A DNA stretch of 64,000 bases from contig CM059576.1 of the NCBI GenBank assembly GCA_030386875.1, positions 60,263,581 to 60,327,580 on the forward strand. The letters run 5' to 3'. The notes beneath the pieces are model-generated. The model worked only from the letters and a program-made list of their open reading frames with translations, was not told the DNA's origin and ran no database searches. Below, piece by piece: positions 14,401 to 23,560 of the stretch (positions within the stretch are counted from its first letter, which is position 1; every line of letters starts with the position of its first letter). The translations under genes and the position numbers were made by a program. This DNA is from Morinoia aosen (Eukaryota; Arthropoda; Malacostraca; Amphipoda; Talitridae).

Positions 14401-17400
14401 GCATTGTCCCCAAAGATCTTGTTGTCATGAGGAAAATGAAGCTTCACAGCGAATATAACTCCACAAAAACAACTAGTGAAATGTCATCAAGACTGCTGAT
14501 GCAGAGTTTTTTTTGAGTGATGGTAAGAAATTATCATCATGGACTTCAGCCTATCATGCTTATAAGAACATGATCAATTTTCATTGATTTCTAGGAATGG
14601 CCATTATGTTGAATATGACTATAATACAATAAAATCTAAATACTCAAATTTCATTTATTTTAATTAGGTAATTATATAGTTGATAATTTTCTTCTAATTC
14701 ATTGAATTGTTCTATTGAGATGTTTTCAAGTGTCAACATTGTGAGTGGCACAGTAATTACTGCGATGATGAAGTATCTAAAATGGCAACCTTTTGTTTTA
14801 CAACAGCAATTCTTAAATATCTTTCCACTGCTCCTGCAAAACGTGTTTCTATGAACAGTATTAGATTTAAAATTAAACATTAAAAATGTTTGAGTTTATG
14901 CACATAAAATTTATCAGGAATCAATTGACAGAGCATTTGGAGCAAATGAGACCAAACAAACCTGCCTGAGTGTTTACGTACATTATTTCTGTAATAACAT
15001 CACCTACGCAAGCTTCCACTTCAACATAAAACTTAATGCACTTATTACATCACCCTAAAAATTACAACCTCCTAATGCAGGAGAAAATAGGAGTTATTGC
15101 AATAAATTTTTTCCAAGTCCAAGAATGTAATCAAAGTATGTGCTCTGTATTCTTCAATCAAAGCATTGCATGTGAAATGACAATGACCTAGAGTGGGATA
15201 GTTTGTTCAAACAGTAAAATACTGGTAACAATTGATTAGTTTTATTATAAGTTATTACTAGTTGTTACTAATAAGAAGATAGAGGTATTAAACCACTATA
15301 CATACTTACAAGCAGAGTAAATATAGATAAAAAGTACACTCATTTCTCCCAAAATAGAAGATCAAGATCAAATATTCACCTCCATACTAGTAATTACAGT
15401 ATCATTGATTATTCATGCATTAATATTCAAATATTTGTTCACATATCCAATACTCAAGATTCTCAAGCATTTTGCAAAACATTCAGAAACTTCTTCAAAA
15501 CACTTTACATTGGATACTGGCCCCATCCTGCAAACCTAAAAGCCTCACACCAATTCAAACTTTTGCTGAAGACACGAGAAGTTCAAAAAATGCCAAATTT
15601 GTTCAAGTTGGTAGATGTATCTGTAAAATGTGGCAAAGCAAAAATTTGTTAGTCAACAAAATTTGTTAGATTCTTCAAGCTCAAAACAATGTATCAACAA
15701 CTGATTGTAGCTGTTGAATTAAAATCAGTGAGAGAGCAAGTGTATCCCGTGACACTTGACGTATTCTACTATCACAATGGTAAAATTATGAGTCAGGATT
15801 TATTCCTGCACATGGCTTTGAGTTACAAACATGATCATGAGAAATTTCCACTAACAATAACCAACAGGTACACTAGGTATATTATCAGCATACGAGTTAA
15901 TTTGCGCTGTTGTATTCGTTAAAAAAATGTATAAGCCTAAATGGAGAGAGCAGTGAAAGAAATATTGACAATGAAAAGTTCAACATTAGAACACACGAAA
16001 ATAAAAGATGGAAGCATAAAATGAATCCAACAAAGTTAACTCGACACCTACATCCCCCAGCCATCAAAGCAGCCCACAAGGACACATGCATTTAACCAAC
16101 TACAGAGAGGCTGAAGCATGAGCCATCACTAAGAGAACACTAAACCCTTGTATAATATTATATTCTCCAAAATGAAAAGCACATTGTTTTCTGTTTCCTC
16201 AATTAGCCTAATGCTCTCTTAACTAAGAGCACATTTCAGACTGCAAAAATAGGTTTCCTTGTGTACATGTTCCACCAGAAATTTCCCGCCTACTAAATCA
16301 ACTGCATTGGACATATCTTACACTTAGGCACGGAGTCTCATGATCTCAAATCAGTACCCAGGTTATAGCATTCCTTTTGCCCCACAAGGTCTAACATTCC
16401 TGTTATTTAGGCAATAGCTGTACTTTTCTAGCTTTATAATTTTAGACCTGCTTGTACTTCTACAATAGCAATTCTGTAGACTTTTACAATAAATAATAAA
16501 TCATAACTTGCACTTCAGAATAGCTTTTCAACACAGCCCATCATTCTCACCAATGATTAAAGTCAGTTGATTTCTCGCCTCCTGCTAGCAGAGGAGGCAA
16601 GTCTTTTTTAAATGGATTTTTAACAGCTTTATCCATAAGCTGTAGCTCCAAGGTAGCACTTGAGACAGCAAGGTACTGGAGAAGTTCAGGAAGGCACAGT
16701 ATTGGGCTCTCATCAGTCGATATCACAATTGCCTTAGGAGTCTGGTGGCCGGTCTCCTTCAAGGTGCACAAGGCTTTATCAGCCAGGTCATTGGAAATGA
16801 TGAGCCAAGGGAGGCCATCAGGCATGTACTTCTCAATGAGGTTGTCTTCTCTCCCATTATGTAAATTGCAGATCTGCAGAAAATAAGCATAATAAATTAT
16901 TCTATAATAGTAATCTATCAAATTTAACTAGCAAATGAATTATTCTATAATAAGAGTAACCTATCAAAATTAACTAGCAAATAAATTATTAGGCATTAGG
17001 AAAGCATTTATTAATGGTAAACTCACATGGCACTGCACAACCTGGCCTTGAGACACTTTAAGGGCTTTACTGACACTGACTTGCTCCAACTGCGTTTGAT
17101 TATGATTTTTAAGCATCTTCAGCACAAGGTTTTTATGCTCTAATGAAGATTCTGATGAAGTTTCCTCTAATATTTTCAAAAAATTACCAAGCGTTGACTC
17201 CTGTTTCAGAAGAGACCTCTTCATCATATGAATTGAACATTTTAGCTCATCAATAATGCCTCCCAAAGGTTCTAACTGCTTTATGGTATGGATGGAAGCT
17301 TTCACTTGGAGCAAATTGGCACTAATTTGATCTTTCAGATCTGGAAGTATTTTCTGACCAGCAAAAATTTCTTCAGCCAAAGTAAACTTGTGTTCAGCAT

Positions 17401-17740
17401 GTGTCTGGACAAGACATCGTTTGCAGATTAAAACTTTGCACTGTGAACACCAATAGTCCAGTTCGTTTTGATGACTATTGCAGAACATTTCTGCGTTGCC
17501 CACACTTGCTGAGGCTGCTTTTCCAGAGCTAGAAGGGAGCGCAATGAAGTTGACAGGCAACTCATTCACTCGAGACACAATCTCCTTCCTGCAGGAGGGA
17601 CACGCTGGGCTGCTCCCTGACACCACGTTATGAAGGCACTGCTTGCAGTACGTGTGGCCACAGAGGAGCATGAGAGGTTTTCTTTCTATTTCATCAAAGA
17701 TGTTGTTACAAATGCTACAATCTGGAGAAATTCCAGCCAT
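2307..17740 (-). CDS. RING + B-box (TRIM-like) E3 ubiquitin ligase, long isoform, 5 coding exons
   Basis: The join is 17740-17027, 16873-16551, 11762-11620, 6296-6143 and 2499-2307. Every junction has GT and AG and the reading phase is kept throughout, giving 508 codons. The N-terminus holds a C3HC4 RING finger (C8, C11, C27, H29, C32, C35, C47, C50) and a type-2 B-box (C87, H90, C98, C101, C106, C109, H114, H117), followed by a probable coiled coil. RING proteins of this kind transfer ubiquitin to substrates. The C-terminal half (about residues 240-508) matches no domain I recognise. An alternative third exon gives a membrane-anchored form. The start is the ATG 11 bases inside an exon preceded by a good acceptor, so an upstream 5' UTR exon is expected. 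The exon structure is inferred from splice motifs and phase, not from transcripts. Confidence 0.78.
2722..2741. repeat. Perfect 20-bp palindrome
   Basis: ACGTGTATACGTATACACGT reads the same on both strands. It lies in the last intron of the RING/B-box gene, inside a run rich in alternating purine-pyrimidine steps (2722-2760) of the kind that can extrude a cruciform. Confidence 0.7.
3135..3951 (+). pseudogene. Tc1-like transposase relic
   Basis: The first open block (3135-3353) is the N-terminal paired-like helix-turn-helix of Tc1 transposases, with the phrases [12 protein letters not shown] and TIIRKWK and a GRPRKI-like hinge ([16 protein letters not shown]). Later blocks in shifting frames give a KIELFGRN block, then [15 protein letters not shown] and [12 protein letters not shown], the second and third catalytic regions of the DD34E domain. 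Several frameshifts and stops make it inactive. I could not place its terminal inverted repeats. It lies in the last intron of the RING/B-box gene on the opposite strand. Confidence 0.85.
4131..4407. mobile_element. 277-bp palindromic MITE with TTA duplication, PIF/Harbinger-like
   Basis: TTA at 4128-4130 and 4408-4410 flank ends that both contain CGTC(A/G)CACGGAGACCA. The middle is a second hairpin: about 37 bp at 4232-4268 pairs with 4278-4315 around a short loop. A 3-bp TTA duplication and GGCC-like ends suit the PIF/Harbinger superfamily, but no coding part remains and the assignment is inferred. Confidence 0.65.
4776..5132 (+). repeat. Interspersed repeat family R, copy 2
   Basis: It opens with GCCTCCCTAACCGCACCAAAGAC and runs through GAAACAAGATACAAGTTGAA, AGTAGTAGGTGCTGA, GGACATCAGTG and ATGGTCCGTAA to a tail of CTAATTCCCATAGATACAA. 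The tail is cut at 5132 by a TTAA-flanked MITE, so the MITE arrived later. The family has neither TIRs nor a clear pol III box, so its class is open. Confidence 0.65.
5137..5395. mobile_element. TTAA-type MITE, copy 1 (CACGTTC ends)
   Basis: The ends are CACGTTCACCGCGT and the inverse of CACGTTCCCCGCGT, about 259 bp apart. TTAA precedes the left end (5133-5136); the right flank reads TTCA, one base off. The right part is homologous in reverse to the left part of the copy at 26188-26456. TTAA targeting suggests a piggyBac-like mobiliser, although the CACGTTC ends differ from the classical CCC start. Confidence 0.65.
5400..6136. other. Intronic sequence, nothing recognised
   Basis: This AT-rich stretch lies in the intron between the last two exons of the RING/B-box gene. 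Short open frames exist on both strands, but none has domain-like composition or splice-site support. Confidence 0.4.
6143..6296 (-). CDS. RING/B-box gene, fourth coding exon of the long isoform
   Basis: The acceptor CTTCATCAG precedes GTGTGTTTTC, and the donor GGGGTGAGT follows ATGGG. The two first bases complete a cysteine codon started by the lone T of the exon ending at 11620, and the final GG is completed by C of the last exon. The exon encodes about 50 residues, including [20 protein letters not shown] and [20 protein letters not shown]. The composition is strongly coding, and the family is not recognised. Confidence 0.75.
6937..7268 (+). repeat. Interspersed repeat family R, copy 3
   Basis: It shares with the other copies CCCTTACCATAACAAAGA, the TTTAGTATGGAGTAAAGGGAA block, GAAACAAGATAACAGTGAA, GGACAGCAGTGAACC and the tail GCTAATTTTCCTAGATACAA followed by GTTGTATCCC. 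Confidence 0.6.
7270..9174. other. Intronic sequence, no gene recognised
   Basis: No supportable gene is visible. Around 8780-8940 the DNA is more GC-rich, and on the minus strand ATGACGAGGGTAGCT is followed by a donor-like GTGAGTG, so an unrecognised small exon or promoter-proximal segment is possible. It is not needed to keep the phase of the RING/B-box gene. Confidence 0.35.
9175..9905 (-). mobile_element. Penelope-like element A, inverted 5'-truncated copy
   Basis: This arm is the reverse complement, with divergence, of 10430-11082 and contains the GIY-YIG endonuclease segment and the 3' untranslated end. It lies head-to-head against the longer plus-strand copy that follows. Such inverted partial partners are known for Penelope-like elements. 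Its outer end holds a hammerhead-like motif (9197-9234) with an intact GAAAC box. Confidence 0.75.
9985..10821 (+). pseudogene. Penelope-like element A: RT C-terminus plus GIY-YIG endonuclease relic
   Basis: In shifting frames the plus strand reads [13 protein letters not shown], then [40 protein letters not shown] and [10 protein letters not shown]. This matches in order the conserved C-terminal blocks of Penelope reverse transcriptases (the LPFLDVLV, YRKPTHTG and KRGLIKTLLYRAY types). After a short linker comes [20 protein letters not shown], the start of a GIY-YIG domain, which ends with [17 protein letters not shown]. Frame changes and stops show it is dead. These retroelements use a GIY-YIG nuclease instead of an AP endonuclease. 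Confidence 0.82.
10822..11082 (+). mobile_element. Penelope-like element A, 3' end
   Basis: This is untranslated 3' sequence mirrored in the inverted arm at 9175-9430. Bases 11022-11059 form a hammerhead-like fold: outer GCAC with GTGC, a GGAAT/ATTCC stem, and the degenerate core CTAAAGA plus AAAAC. Hammerhead motifs are established in Penelope-like terminal repeats. Confidence 0.65.
11083..11619. other. Intronic sequence, no gene recognised
   Basis: AT-rich sequence between the Penelope-like pair and the 143-bp exon. A 75-codon open frame at 11254-11481 has no recognisable motif. Confidence 0.35.
11620..11762 (-). CDS. RING/B-box gene, third coding exon of the long isoform
   Basis: A pyrimidine tract ends in TTTAATTTTCAG before TTACAGATTGG, and the donor TCTGTGAGT follows. 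Using this AG, the TG left over from exon 2 becomes TGT (Cys) and the frame runs on as [14 protein letters not shown] and later [16 protein letters not shown] second AG six bases further in would instead create a TGA, so the upstream acceptor is preferred. It encodes 47 full codons. Confidence 0.72.
11763..12974. other. Intronic sequence with a short duplicated segment
   Basis: No gene is seen. Bases 12772-12836 are a near-copy of 9399-9464 inside the inverted Penelope-like arm (ATTATGACCAAACA then GGCACTTCGG), so a small repeat fragment is shared by the two introns. Confidence 0.5.
12975..13315 (+). repeat. Interspersed repeat family R, copy 4 (best preserved)
   Basis: It runs from GTTCAAGCCTCCCTATCCGC to TGTATCCCCCTGAGGGG. 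The tail contains two short palindromes, GGGAGCGCTAATTCCC and GATACAATAATTGTATC, one after the other. These are conserved in the distant minus-strand copies near 39430 and 41588. Confidence 0.7.
13850..14100 (+). repeat. Interspersed repeat family R, copy 5 (3' truncated, diverged)
   Basis: It contains the TTTAGAATGGAGTCAATAGAA block, GAAGAAGTCAGAGGTGA and AACAGGTCAGCA, in the family order, then loses similarity before the palindromic tail. Confidence 0.5.
14101..14643. other. Intronic sequence, no gene recognised
   Basis: AT-rich. On the minus strand near 14385-14470 a run reads [18 protein letters not shown], but no acceptor precedes it and stops bracket it, so it is not called as an exon. 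Confidence 0.35.
14644..14833 (-). CDS. RING/B-box gene, alternative third exon with transmembrane tail (short isoform, 408 aa)
   Basis: The acceptor ACGTTTTGCAG precedes GAGCAGTGG. Its first G completes TGG (Trp) with the TG left by exon 2, and 62 further residues run to TGA. The tail is cysteine- and lysine-rich ([11 protein letters not shown]), then has a hydrophobic span [14 protein letters not shown] of about 16 residues and an acidic end. Total length with exons 1 and 2 is 408 aa. RING/B-box proteins with a C-terminal membrane anchor and about 400 residues exist (TRIM13 and TRIM59 in vertebrates, anchored in the ER), so the short form resembles these in layout. Orthology is inference. 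Confidence 0.62.
14834..16544. other. Intronic sequence, no gene recognised
   Basis: Short open frames at 15472-15669, 15689-15922 and 15910-16095 show no domain or splice support. Nothing else is visible. Confidence 0.4.
16551..16873 (-). CDS. RING/B-box gene, second coding exon (shared by both isoforms)
   Basis: The acceptor ATTTTCTGCAG precedes ATCTGCAAT in phase 0, and the donor CATTGGTGAGA leaves TG to be completed by the next exon. It has 107 full codons, including [18 protein letters not shown] and [18 protein letters not shown]. Reading through the donor gives a Trp and an immediate stop, so a minimal 346-aa product is possible if this intron is retained. I recognise no family domain in this part. 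Confidence 0.75.
17027..17740 (-). CDS. RING/B-box gene, first coding exon
   Basis: The exon starts at 17751 after a strong TTTTTCTTTTTCAG acceptor. The ATG at 17740 is preferred because an upstream in-frame ATG at 17773 lies in the intron. It encodes 238 residues: the RING (residues 8-50), a type-2 B-box (87-117), and then a helical region with [19 protein letters not shown] and [18 protein letters not shown] that suits a coiled coil. The donor CATGTGAGT ends the exon in phase 0. An acceptor upstream of the ATG implies at least one untranslated 5' exon, which I could not locate. Confidence 0.88.
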
Positions 17741-18093
17741 TTTGGGCAACACTGAAAAAGAAAAATAGGCCATTACATGAGAAAATAGAGATTAATATGA
17801 AATAAATACTTCGTAGTAATAACACTCATAATTTAACATAGGGCAGATGTTACACCAAAATTTCTTCTCATGAGTATCTTTTCTGGCAAGCAGTTTAACT
17901 AAGAAGGTTATGGCAGTTAAGAAATTTGAAATCATTTTAATGAAATGTATCAAGCCTCAGCTCTTCATCAGTCATGATATGCAAAAACAAAATATACGAG
18001 CATTTAATAAAAACACAACAAAATCACAAAATTGCTTTTCAAGTATTCAAATTTGTGTCTAAATAATACAATGACACGGAGCATGAGAGGAGC

Positions 18094-18171
18094 TTAGAGG
18101 AGCGTGAGAGATTTCCTGCCAGTCTCATCACATGTATTATCACAAATACTACAGACATGAACTCCAGGCAT
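18094..18171 (-). pseudogene. Partial duplicate of the RING exon
   Basis: A 25-codon frame beginning MPGVHVCSICDNTCDETGRK aligns with the start of the RING exon about 430 bp away ([20 protein letters not shown]). It keeps the CxxC pair and the LTLL/LMLL block, then hits TAA inside a small local duplication of GAGGAGC. The rest of the RING is absent. This is a tandem exon duplicate or a retained relic of one. Confidence 0.72.
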
Positions 18172-18379
18172 GAATATTTTCTAAAAATTAATGACTATCA
18201 ACTTATGCACTGCAAAGAAAAACATTAAACTGAACAAATATGAACCAATTTATGTATAAGCAAAAAATAAAATATTAGCATATCCCACTAGAAATGGTTT
18301 GTGGTAGACACCGTAGACTCAAGAAATACAAATCAATCTTGAGATTAAATTAGGTTGGAGAACTTTTACCAGTTTTAAA
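18172..18379. other. Spacer upstream of the RING/B-box gene
   Basis: AT-rich spacer with no recognisable promoter element. Any 5' UTR exon of the gene was not identified here. Confidence 0.3.
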
Positions 18380-18957
18380 ATAAAGATTTAAAATTCATTT
18401 TAATTAGCAAACGTTTCAGCTTCAAGCTCAAGCCATTATCAACACCTGTGAAAGATAATTGATATACAGAAAATAAGATACGGCCAAAAAACAAAAGAAT
18501 ACAACTTAAAATAGTTCCAAAAAAGAAAGGAAATGGAGAGATTATACTGTAATTAACTTTTGAAAATTGGGCCATTTCTAACTGAATGATGACAACATTG
18601 AATTTAGAGCTGGTTTCAATTGTTCAATGTAAATAGATTCTAGTATATGTAGGCCGTTCTTATTTACACAGAAACTTAAAATTGAAAAATCAGATTTACT
18701 TGCTACTACACTATACTGCTCAGCGTGATCCCTAATGGCTGAGCAGTGTAGCATAATAGTAAGCAAATCTGATTTTTCAATTTTCAGTTTCTGTGCAAAT
18801 AAAAACAACCTACATTTACTAGAATCTCTTTACATTAAAACAAATGAAACCAGCTCTAAATTCAATGTTGTCATCATTCAGTTAGAAATGGCCCAATTTT
18901 CAAAAGTTAATTACAGTATAATCTCTCCATTCCCTTACTTTTTATGGACTATTTTAA

Positions 18958-20711
18958 CCCTAGAACGCTAAACATGGGTATCATATGCCCTGCGCATCTG
19001 ACGTAATACTCATCTAGGGAATTTCTTGTAATGTGAGAGTTCCAGCATTCCATATTGCTTCAGTGTATGGCGAGTTGTGATAAATAGTGGGTGGGTCACT
19101 GAACTTCGAATCTGGGATTTTTCAGTAGAGACGAATAGGGTACCTCGTACCCATGTTTAGCTTTACAGAACCGCTGTATTACAGGATATCATATACCCAT
19201 GTTTAGTGTTAGCGCTGCGAATGTGTTTATAGTGATGGATGTTTCCTTTATATTCATTATTTATTTTCTAGTGTAGGAAGTAATACAGATTTCAGTGTTC
19301 ACTGAGCCTATAGAAGTGATTATTTATAATAGAAGATGACAGGAATTTCATATTTAGGGAAGAGACACCAATTGAACGGTGGGTAAAATATCGCCTACAA
19401 CCTGACACAACCCTACCACCACACAAAACAGAATGTCATAACGGAATGTTCACCTCTGTGCCCCTCAATGAGGATCTCTGGCACAACTGTGGAATGACAC
19501 TGGTGGGGGGAGTGAGGGGGGATGCAAAAGAAATTCATGACGTAATGAAAGACAGAAGCAATAGGATACCAGGAAGTAGCGCCTTCCTCTTCACAAGTGA
19601 AATTACTTTAGTGTCCTACGTTCTGAACACAGATACTGTAATGTAGACAGTCCTCTTCATGTCCTTTATGCACACTAATCCATCTGTGTCGGAGAATGGG
19701 AAGCCAGAAATAGTATAATTTTACAATAAAACCGAAATGGTGTGGACACATTTGATCAAATGTGAGCACAATACAGTTGCAACAGATAAACAAAGAGATG
19801 GCCACCATGCTTTTTCTGTAGTATCTTGAATCCTGTAGTTATTATATTCTGGATATACACATGATAAAACCCTCTAAAGAGGAAGTTTTTCACGGAGAAT
19901 TTGGCCTTGCATTTCATCAAGACAAACGCTGAGACTAGGCTGAACGTCTTGACATGACACCGTCAAGTGGGGTTGGCAATTTCACAATTGTGCAACTTGA
20001 ACTCAAGTTTCGTTATGGGAGCTCCAGGATTACAAGCAGGACAGTCCAAAGGGAAGATGGTGCGCTGGTGCAAGTGCACTTATAACACAGCCAATAAGAC
20101 ACGGTGCAGGGGTTACCAATGTAAGAAACCTGTCTGCCCTGACCACTACTGCGCCATCTTCAACGACTGTGTATAAGCCTGAATTCAGTTGAAATGTTCA
20201 AGATAAATATCAAAAACCATTATTTTGTTGTGAATCGTTGATACATATCACTTGGTACTCATTAGCAAGCACATTCATGGATGTTAAATATATTATAACA
20301 CAAAATAGTCATTTTTTTGTGTCTATATAGGGTTTTTTCTTTCTCCTGACGGTTGGCGCAAAATCTGTGAGCTGAAGACTCCTTGAGATCAGAGGTCGTA
20401 TACCTGGGTCGGCTCCCGTCAATTTTGATGACAATTGGCAGTCAATTTTTTTTCAGTAATTATTTTTCTAATTTGCTTAGATTTTTCAACGAATATTCCT
20501 TATTTTCTTGTATTTTTCCCCAACTCATTCCTACATACAATTATAATTACTTGTAGGTTTAAATCAAACCTAGATACCTTAAATTTAGTATGGTACAATT
20601 ATTTAAAATAAATTTATAAATTTAGTATAATATTTTAATTTTTCAAAATAGGGTATAACATACCCATGATTAGCGTTGGCGTTACACGAAATATAGCTTA
20701 GCGTTCTAAGG
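18958..20711 (+). mobile_element. piggyBac element, 1754 bp, decayed
   Basis: TTAA at 18954-18957 and 20712-20715 flank the ends CCCTAGAACGCTAA and TTAGCGTTCTAAGG. CCCTAGAA is the classical piggyBac start. The other Penelope-like arm (18430-18530 in reverse) shows the uninterrupted sequence with a single TTAA, which is an empty-site proof of insertion. A subterminal ATGGGTAT repeat is also mirrored near both ends. Confidence 0.93.
19330..20176 (+). pseudogene. piggyBac transposase relic
   Basis: In broken frames the plus strand reads GDAKEIHDVMKDRSNRIPGS, TSEITLVSYV and KPEIV.FYNKTEMVWTHLIK, matching the KPEII..YN.TKGGVD..D block of the piggyBac DDE/D domain. The C-terminal cysteine-rich zinc domain is open at 20065-20176 (CKCTYN, CRGYQCKKPVC and DHYC). 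Stops at the MHTNP and FYNK blocks, together with a shortened N-terminus, make it inactive. Confidence 0.88.
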
Positions 20712-21478
20712 TTAAGTTGTATTCTTTTGTCTTTTGGCCGTATGTTATTTTCTTATGTCAATTTTCTTGTACAGGTGATGATAATGACTTGAGCTTGAAG
20801 CCAAAACGTTCACTAATTAAAATGATTTTTAAATCAGCTATCTATACTATCATTTTTACTCTTGAGATTAATTTTTTGTGTGAAAAGCTACATCAGTTCT
20901 AAGAAGCAAACTTTATGTAAGTCCTCACAATTAGACATAAGAACCTATAATTTGACTAACAGGTCGTGGCTGATTACATGCTAAAAGAGTGATGTATACA
21001 GTGATAACTTGCAATTATAAGCACTTGAATTTATTATTATTATTATTTTTGGGTTTTCTACTTGAATTTGTTAAAATGTGTATAAAATTGTATTCAACAA
21101 ACAAGAAAAAATGAAGTAATGTGCTTAATTTGTTGCACTGCTGAATGTTAACTAACTGATAAGCAATGTGCAGTTGTGTTCATCAATGTAGTCACATCTC
21201 TCTATCCATTGCTCATGGCTCAAATTGTTCACCACATTCAATTTCTCTCCAGTCCAGATACATGAAAAAATCTTCCATATGTGGTATTGTGAAATACATG
21301 ACGTGAGCAGGTTAATTTCTAGGTATTTTTAAAAATTACTAATTCCACTTGATAATTTTCCAGTCCTAAGTGAGAATGCAACAACACAATAAATGATATA
21401 GAGTTTTCATTTGAAAATTGTCAGCTATTTATAATAAGTTATGGTGCTTTAAATTTTGTCATTATTTCCTCTTTCCAG

Positions 21479-21600
21479 CTGGGTTTTTGAAAGTATTCCC
21501 ACAACAGAAAACTAGGATTTATTGGAATGGAATTGTTGCTTCAACCACAAAAATCCTGGAAGCCCATGAGTTGAGTGGTAAAGATGGTCAGAAAAGTTAG
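21479..21600 (+). CDS. Possible terminal exon of an unidentified plus-strand gene
   Basis: A strong pyrimidine tract and acceptor (ATTTCCTCTTTCCAG) precede a frame of about 40 codons, with FLKVFPQQKTRIYWNGIVA and TKILEAHELSGKDGQKS, ending in TAG. No partner exon or domain could be recognised, so this rests on the acceptor and composition alone. Confidence 0.25.
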
Positions 21601-22589
21601 CTGCACTTCAATATTTCTGACTGAAAATCCCAACTTTTCTTGTACATATTTCAAGTGAATTTCTTATTCATGAACAGGCAGTAGCTGGAATTATATAAAT
21701 TAATTAGTCATGAATAATGACTGGAAACTTTGTACCCCTGTTGATAGTATAAACTCAGGCATTCCAGTATTTGTTTCTCCCTCAAACACCACTGAACATG
21801 TAGTAAGTATAGCTTAGGTATCAAGATGAGATGTACAGCAGTGGTTAATATTTTATTATTACTTTCCTACTTCAATGCTATCCCCTTCATTTAGTCGCTC
21901 AAACTGTATATGTCTGCTGTCAGCACTGGGAGATGCAATTAGGGAAGTGTCACAGCTTCTTCAACCAACAATTTTCTATGATAGACCAAAGTGGTACTCT
22001 TTGATTGCTGGCTGCTTCAAATCTCACCATTTCTTGGAGCATCTCAGAACTATGGAGTTTTAATGTCAGTGCTTGAGAGTACTCTTTTTGGACCTAATTT
22101 TCATTATTTTACCTCCAATGAACATAAACACAATTTCAGATTGATTAGAGGTAGGTAGCACCAAAAGCTCTGATCTACTTACTGTAACTTCATGAACCAA
22201 AATTAGTTTTGAAACCTTCAGCAATGCAGCAACATAAAATCCATGTATAACTTTCTGTTAATGCACTTTAATGCTCAAAGCCAGCAACAGCAACTCGGTG
22301 ATAGTAATAAATAGTTGACATATTTGATCATCATTGACCTTCAGTCATAATGTGCAAAAAGAATACTAGATTCATGTATTATAAATTGATAGAACTCAAT
22401 GAAAAAGTTCAAATATTTTCCAGGATTAATTCTCTATATTTCAAGTCTTTTTTCAGCCAATTCATCAATCAATTGTGAACTTACTAAATTACTACAATAA
22501 TTCATGTCTAACCCTAAAACTTACAATCTAATCTTGCAGAGAAATTGACAGAATCTGATGCAAATTCTGTTTAAAATATGTACTTTGAA
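21601..22589. other. Unassigned region
   Basis: No gene is recognised. A 62-codon plus frame at 21875-22063 has no motif. It could be 3' UTR if the exon call just upstream is right. Confidence 0.3.
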
Positions 22590-23560
22590 AATTCATTGGT
22601 GATGTTATGCAGTCTAAAATTATACAAGTTTGAAGGAAAATCAATTTTGCAAAGCAAATTCACAATGAAAGAAATAGAGAAGAAGTACTTTAAAAACATT
22701 CACTCTGAACGTTTCAAGCCTAAGCTCATTCTCAACAAAAAGTCTGCAAATAATATAATAAACAAGTTAGTACACCCAAAAATTACAGAAGCGCAGAATA
22801 AAGCACAATAAAAACAAACAAACAAAAATAATAATAATTTATCGCTTGACTATTTTCAGAGGGTATGCACTCTGCATTTCGTTGAGGGAAGGTTTAAGTT
22901 TATGAATGAATAATGACTAAAATACGTAGGTCTAAGCTGGCGGTACAAGTATCTAATATTTTAAATTTGCTAATGTCAATAATCTGTTCACAGGAATTAT
23001 TACTACAATGTTTTCTGATGCTAGAATGACTAGGAGAGGTAAGCAAGCGACCTGTTCGATGACTCCGACCTGCATGTTCAGCAACCCTGACGTAAAGTGC
23101 TCGGTGGGTGGAACCCACATACTGAGATGCGCAATGCGCACAACTGAAATTATTACCTTAGCTCCTAGTCATTCTAGCATCAGACAACATTGTAGTAATA
23201 TTCCTGTGAACAGATTATTGACATTAGCAAATTTAAAATATTAGATACTTGTACCACCAGCTTAGACCTACGTATTTTAGAGTCATTATTCATTTATAAA
23301 CTTAAACCTTCCCTCAACGAAATGCAGAGTGCATACTCTCTGAAAATAGTCAACCGATAAATTATCATTTTTGTTTGTTTGTTTTTATTGTGCTTTTATT
23401 CTGCGCTTCTGTAATTTATGGGTGTATTAACTTGTTTATTATATTATTTGCAGACTTTTTATTGAGAATGAGGTTAGGCTCGAAACGTTCAGAGTAAATG
23501 TTTTTAAAGTACTTCTTCTCTATTTCTTCCATTATACAAGTTTATATACAATTACAACAA
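22590..23560. mobile_element. Penelope-like element C, long inverted pair
   Basis: Arms of about 370-450 bp (22590-23040 and 23160-23560) are inverted copies. The minus-strand arm is longer and reads AHCASQYVGSTHRALYVRVA, then SHSSIRKHC, FKILDTC and DLRIL, a textbook Penelope GIY-YIG domain. The plus arm resumes at SHSSIRQHCS. Both outer ends carry TTGAGAATGAG followed closely by GAAACGTTC, a hammerhead-like core. The unpaired centre (about 23041-23160) belongs only to the minus copy. Confidence 0.85.

Larger units (their letters stand above)
18380..20840. mobile_element. Penelope-like element B, inverted pair split by piggyBac
   Basis: Bases 18380-18734 and the right arm (18740-18957 plus 20716-20840) are inverted copies meeting near 18736. 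Each arm reads outward as the end of a GIY-YIG domain. The left arm, minus strand, gives DFSILSFCVNKNGLHILESI and EQLKPALN; the right arm gives the same with minor changes. The 3' UTR follows, with the degenerate hammerhead-like TTGATAATGGCTTGAGC and GAAACGTTTGC. Both copies lack the reverse transcriptase part. Confidence 0.8.

Noticed and set aside
14385-14470. Possible extra exon of the RING gene ([14 protein letters not shown])
   Set aside because: No acceptor AG precedes it and stops lie close on both sides.
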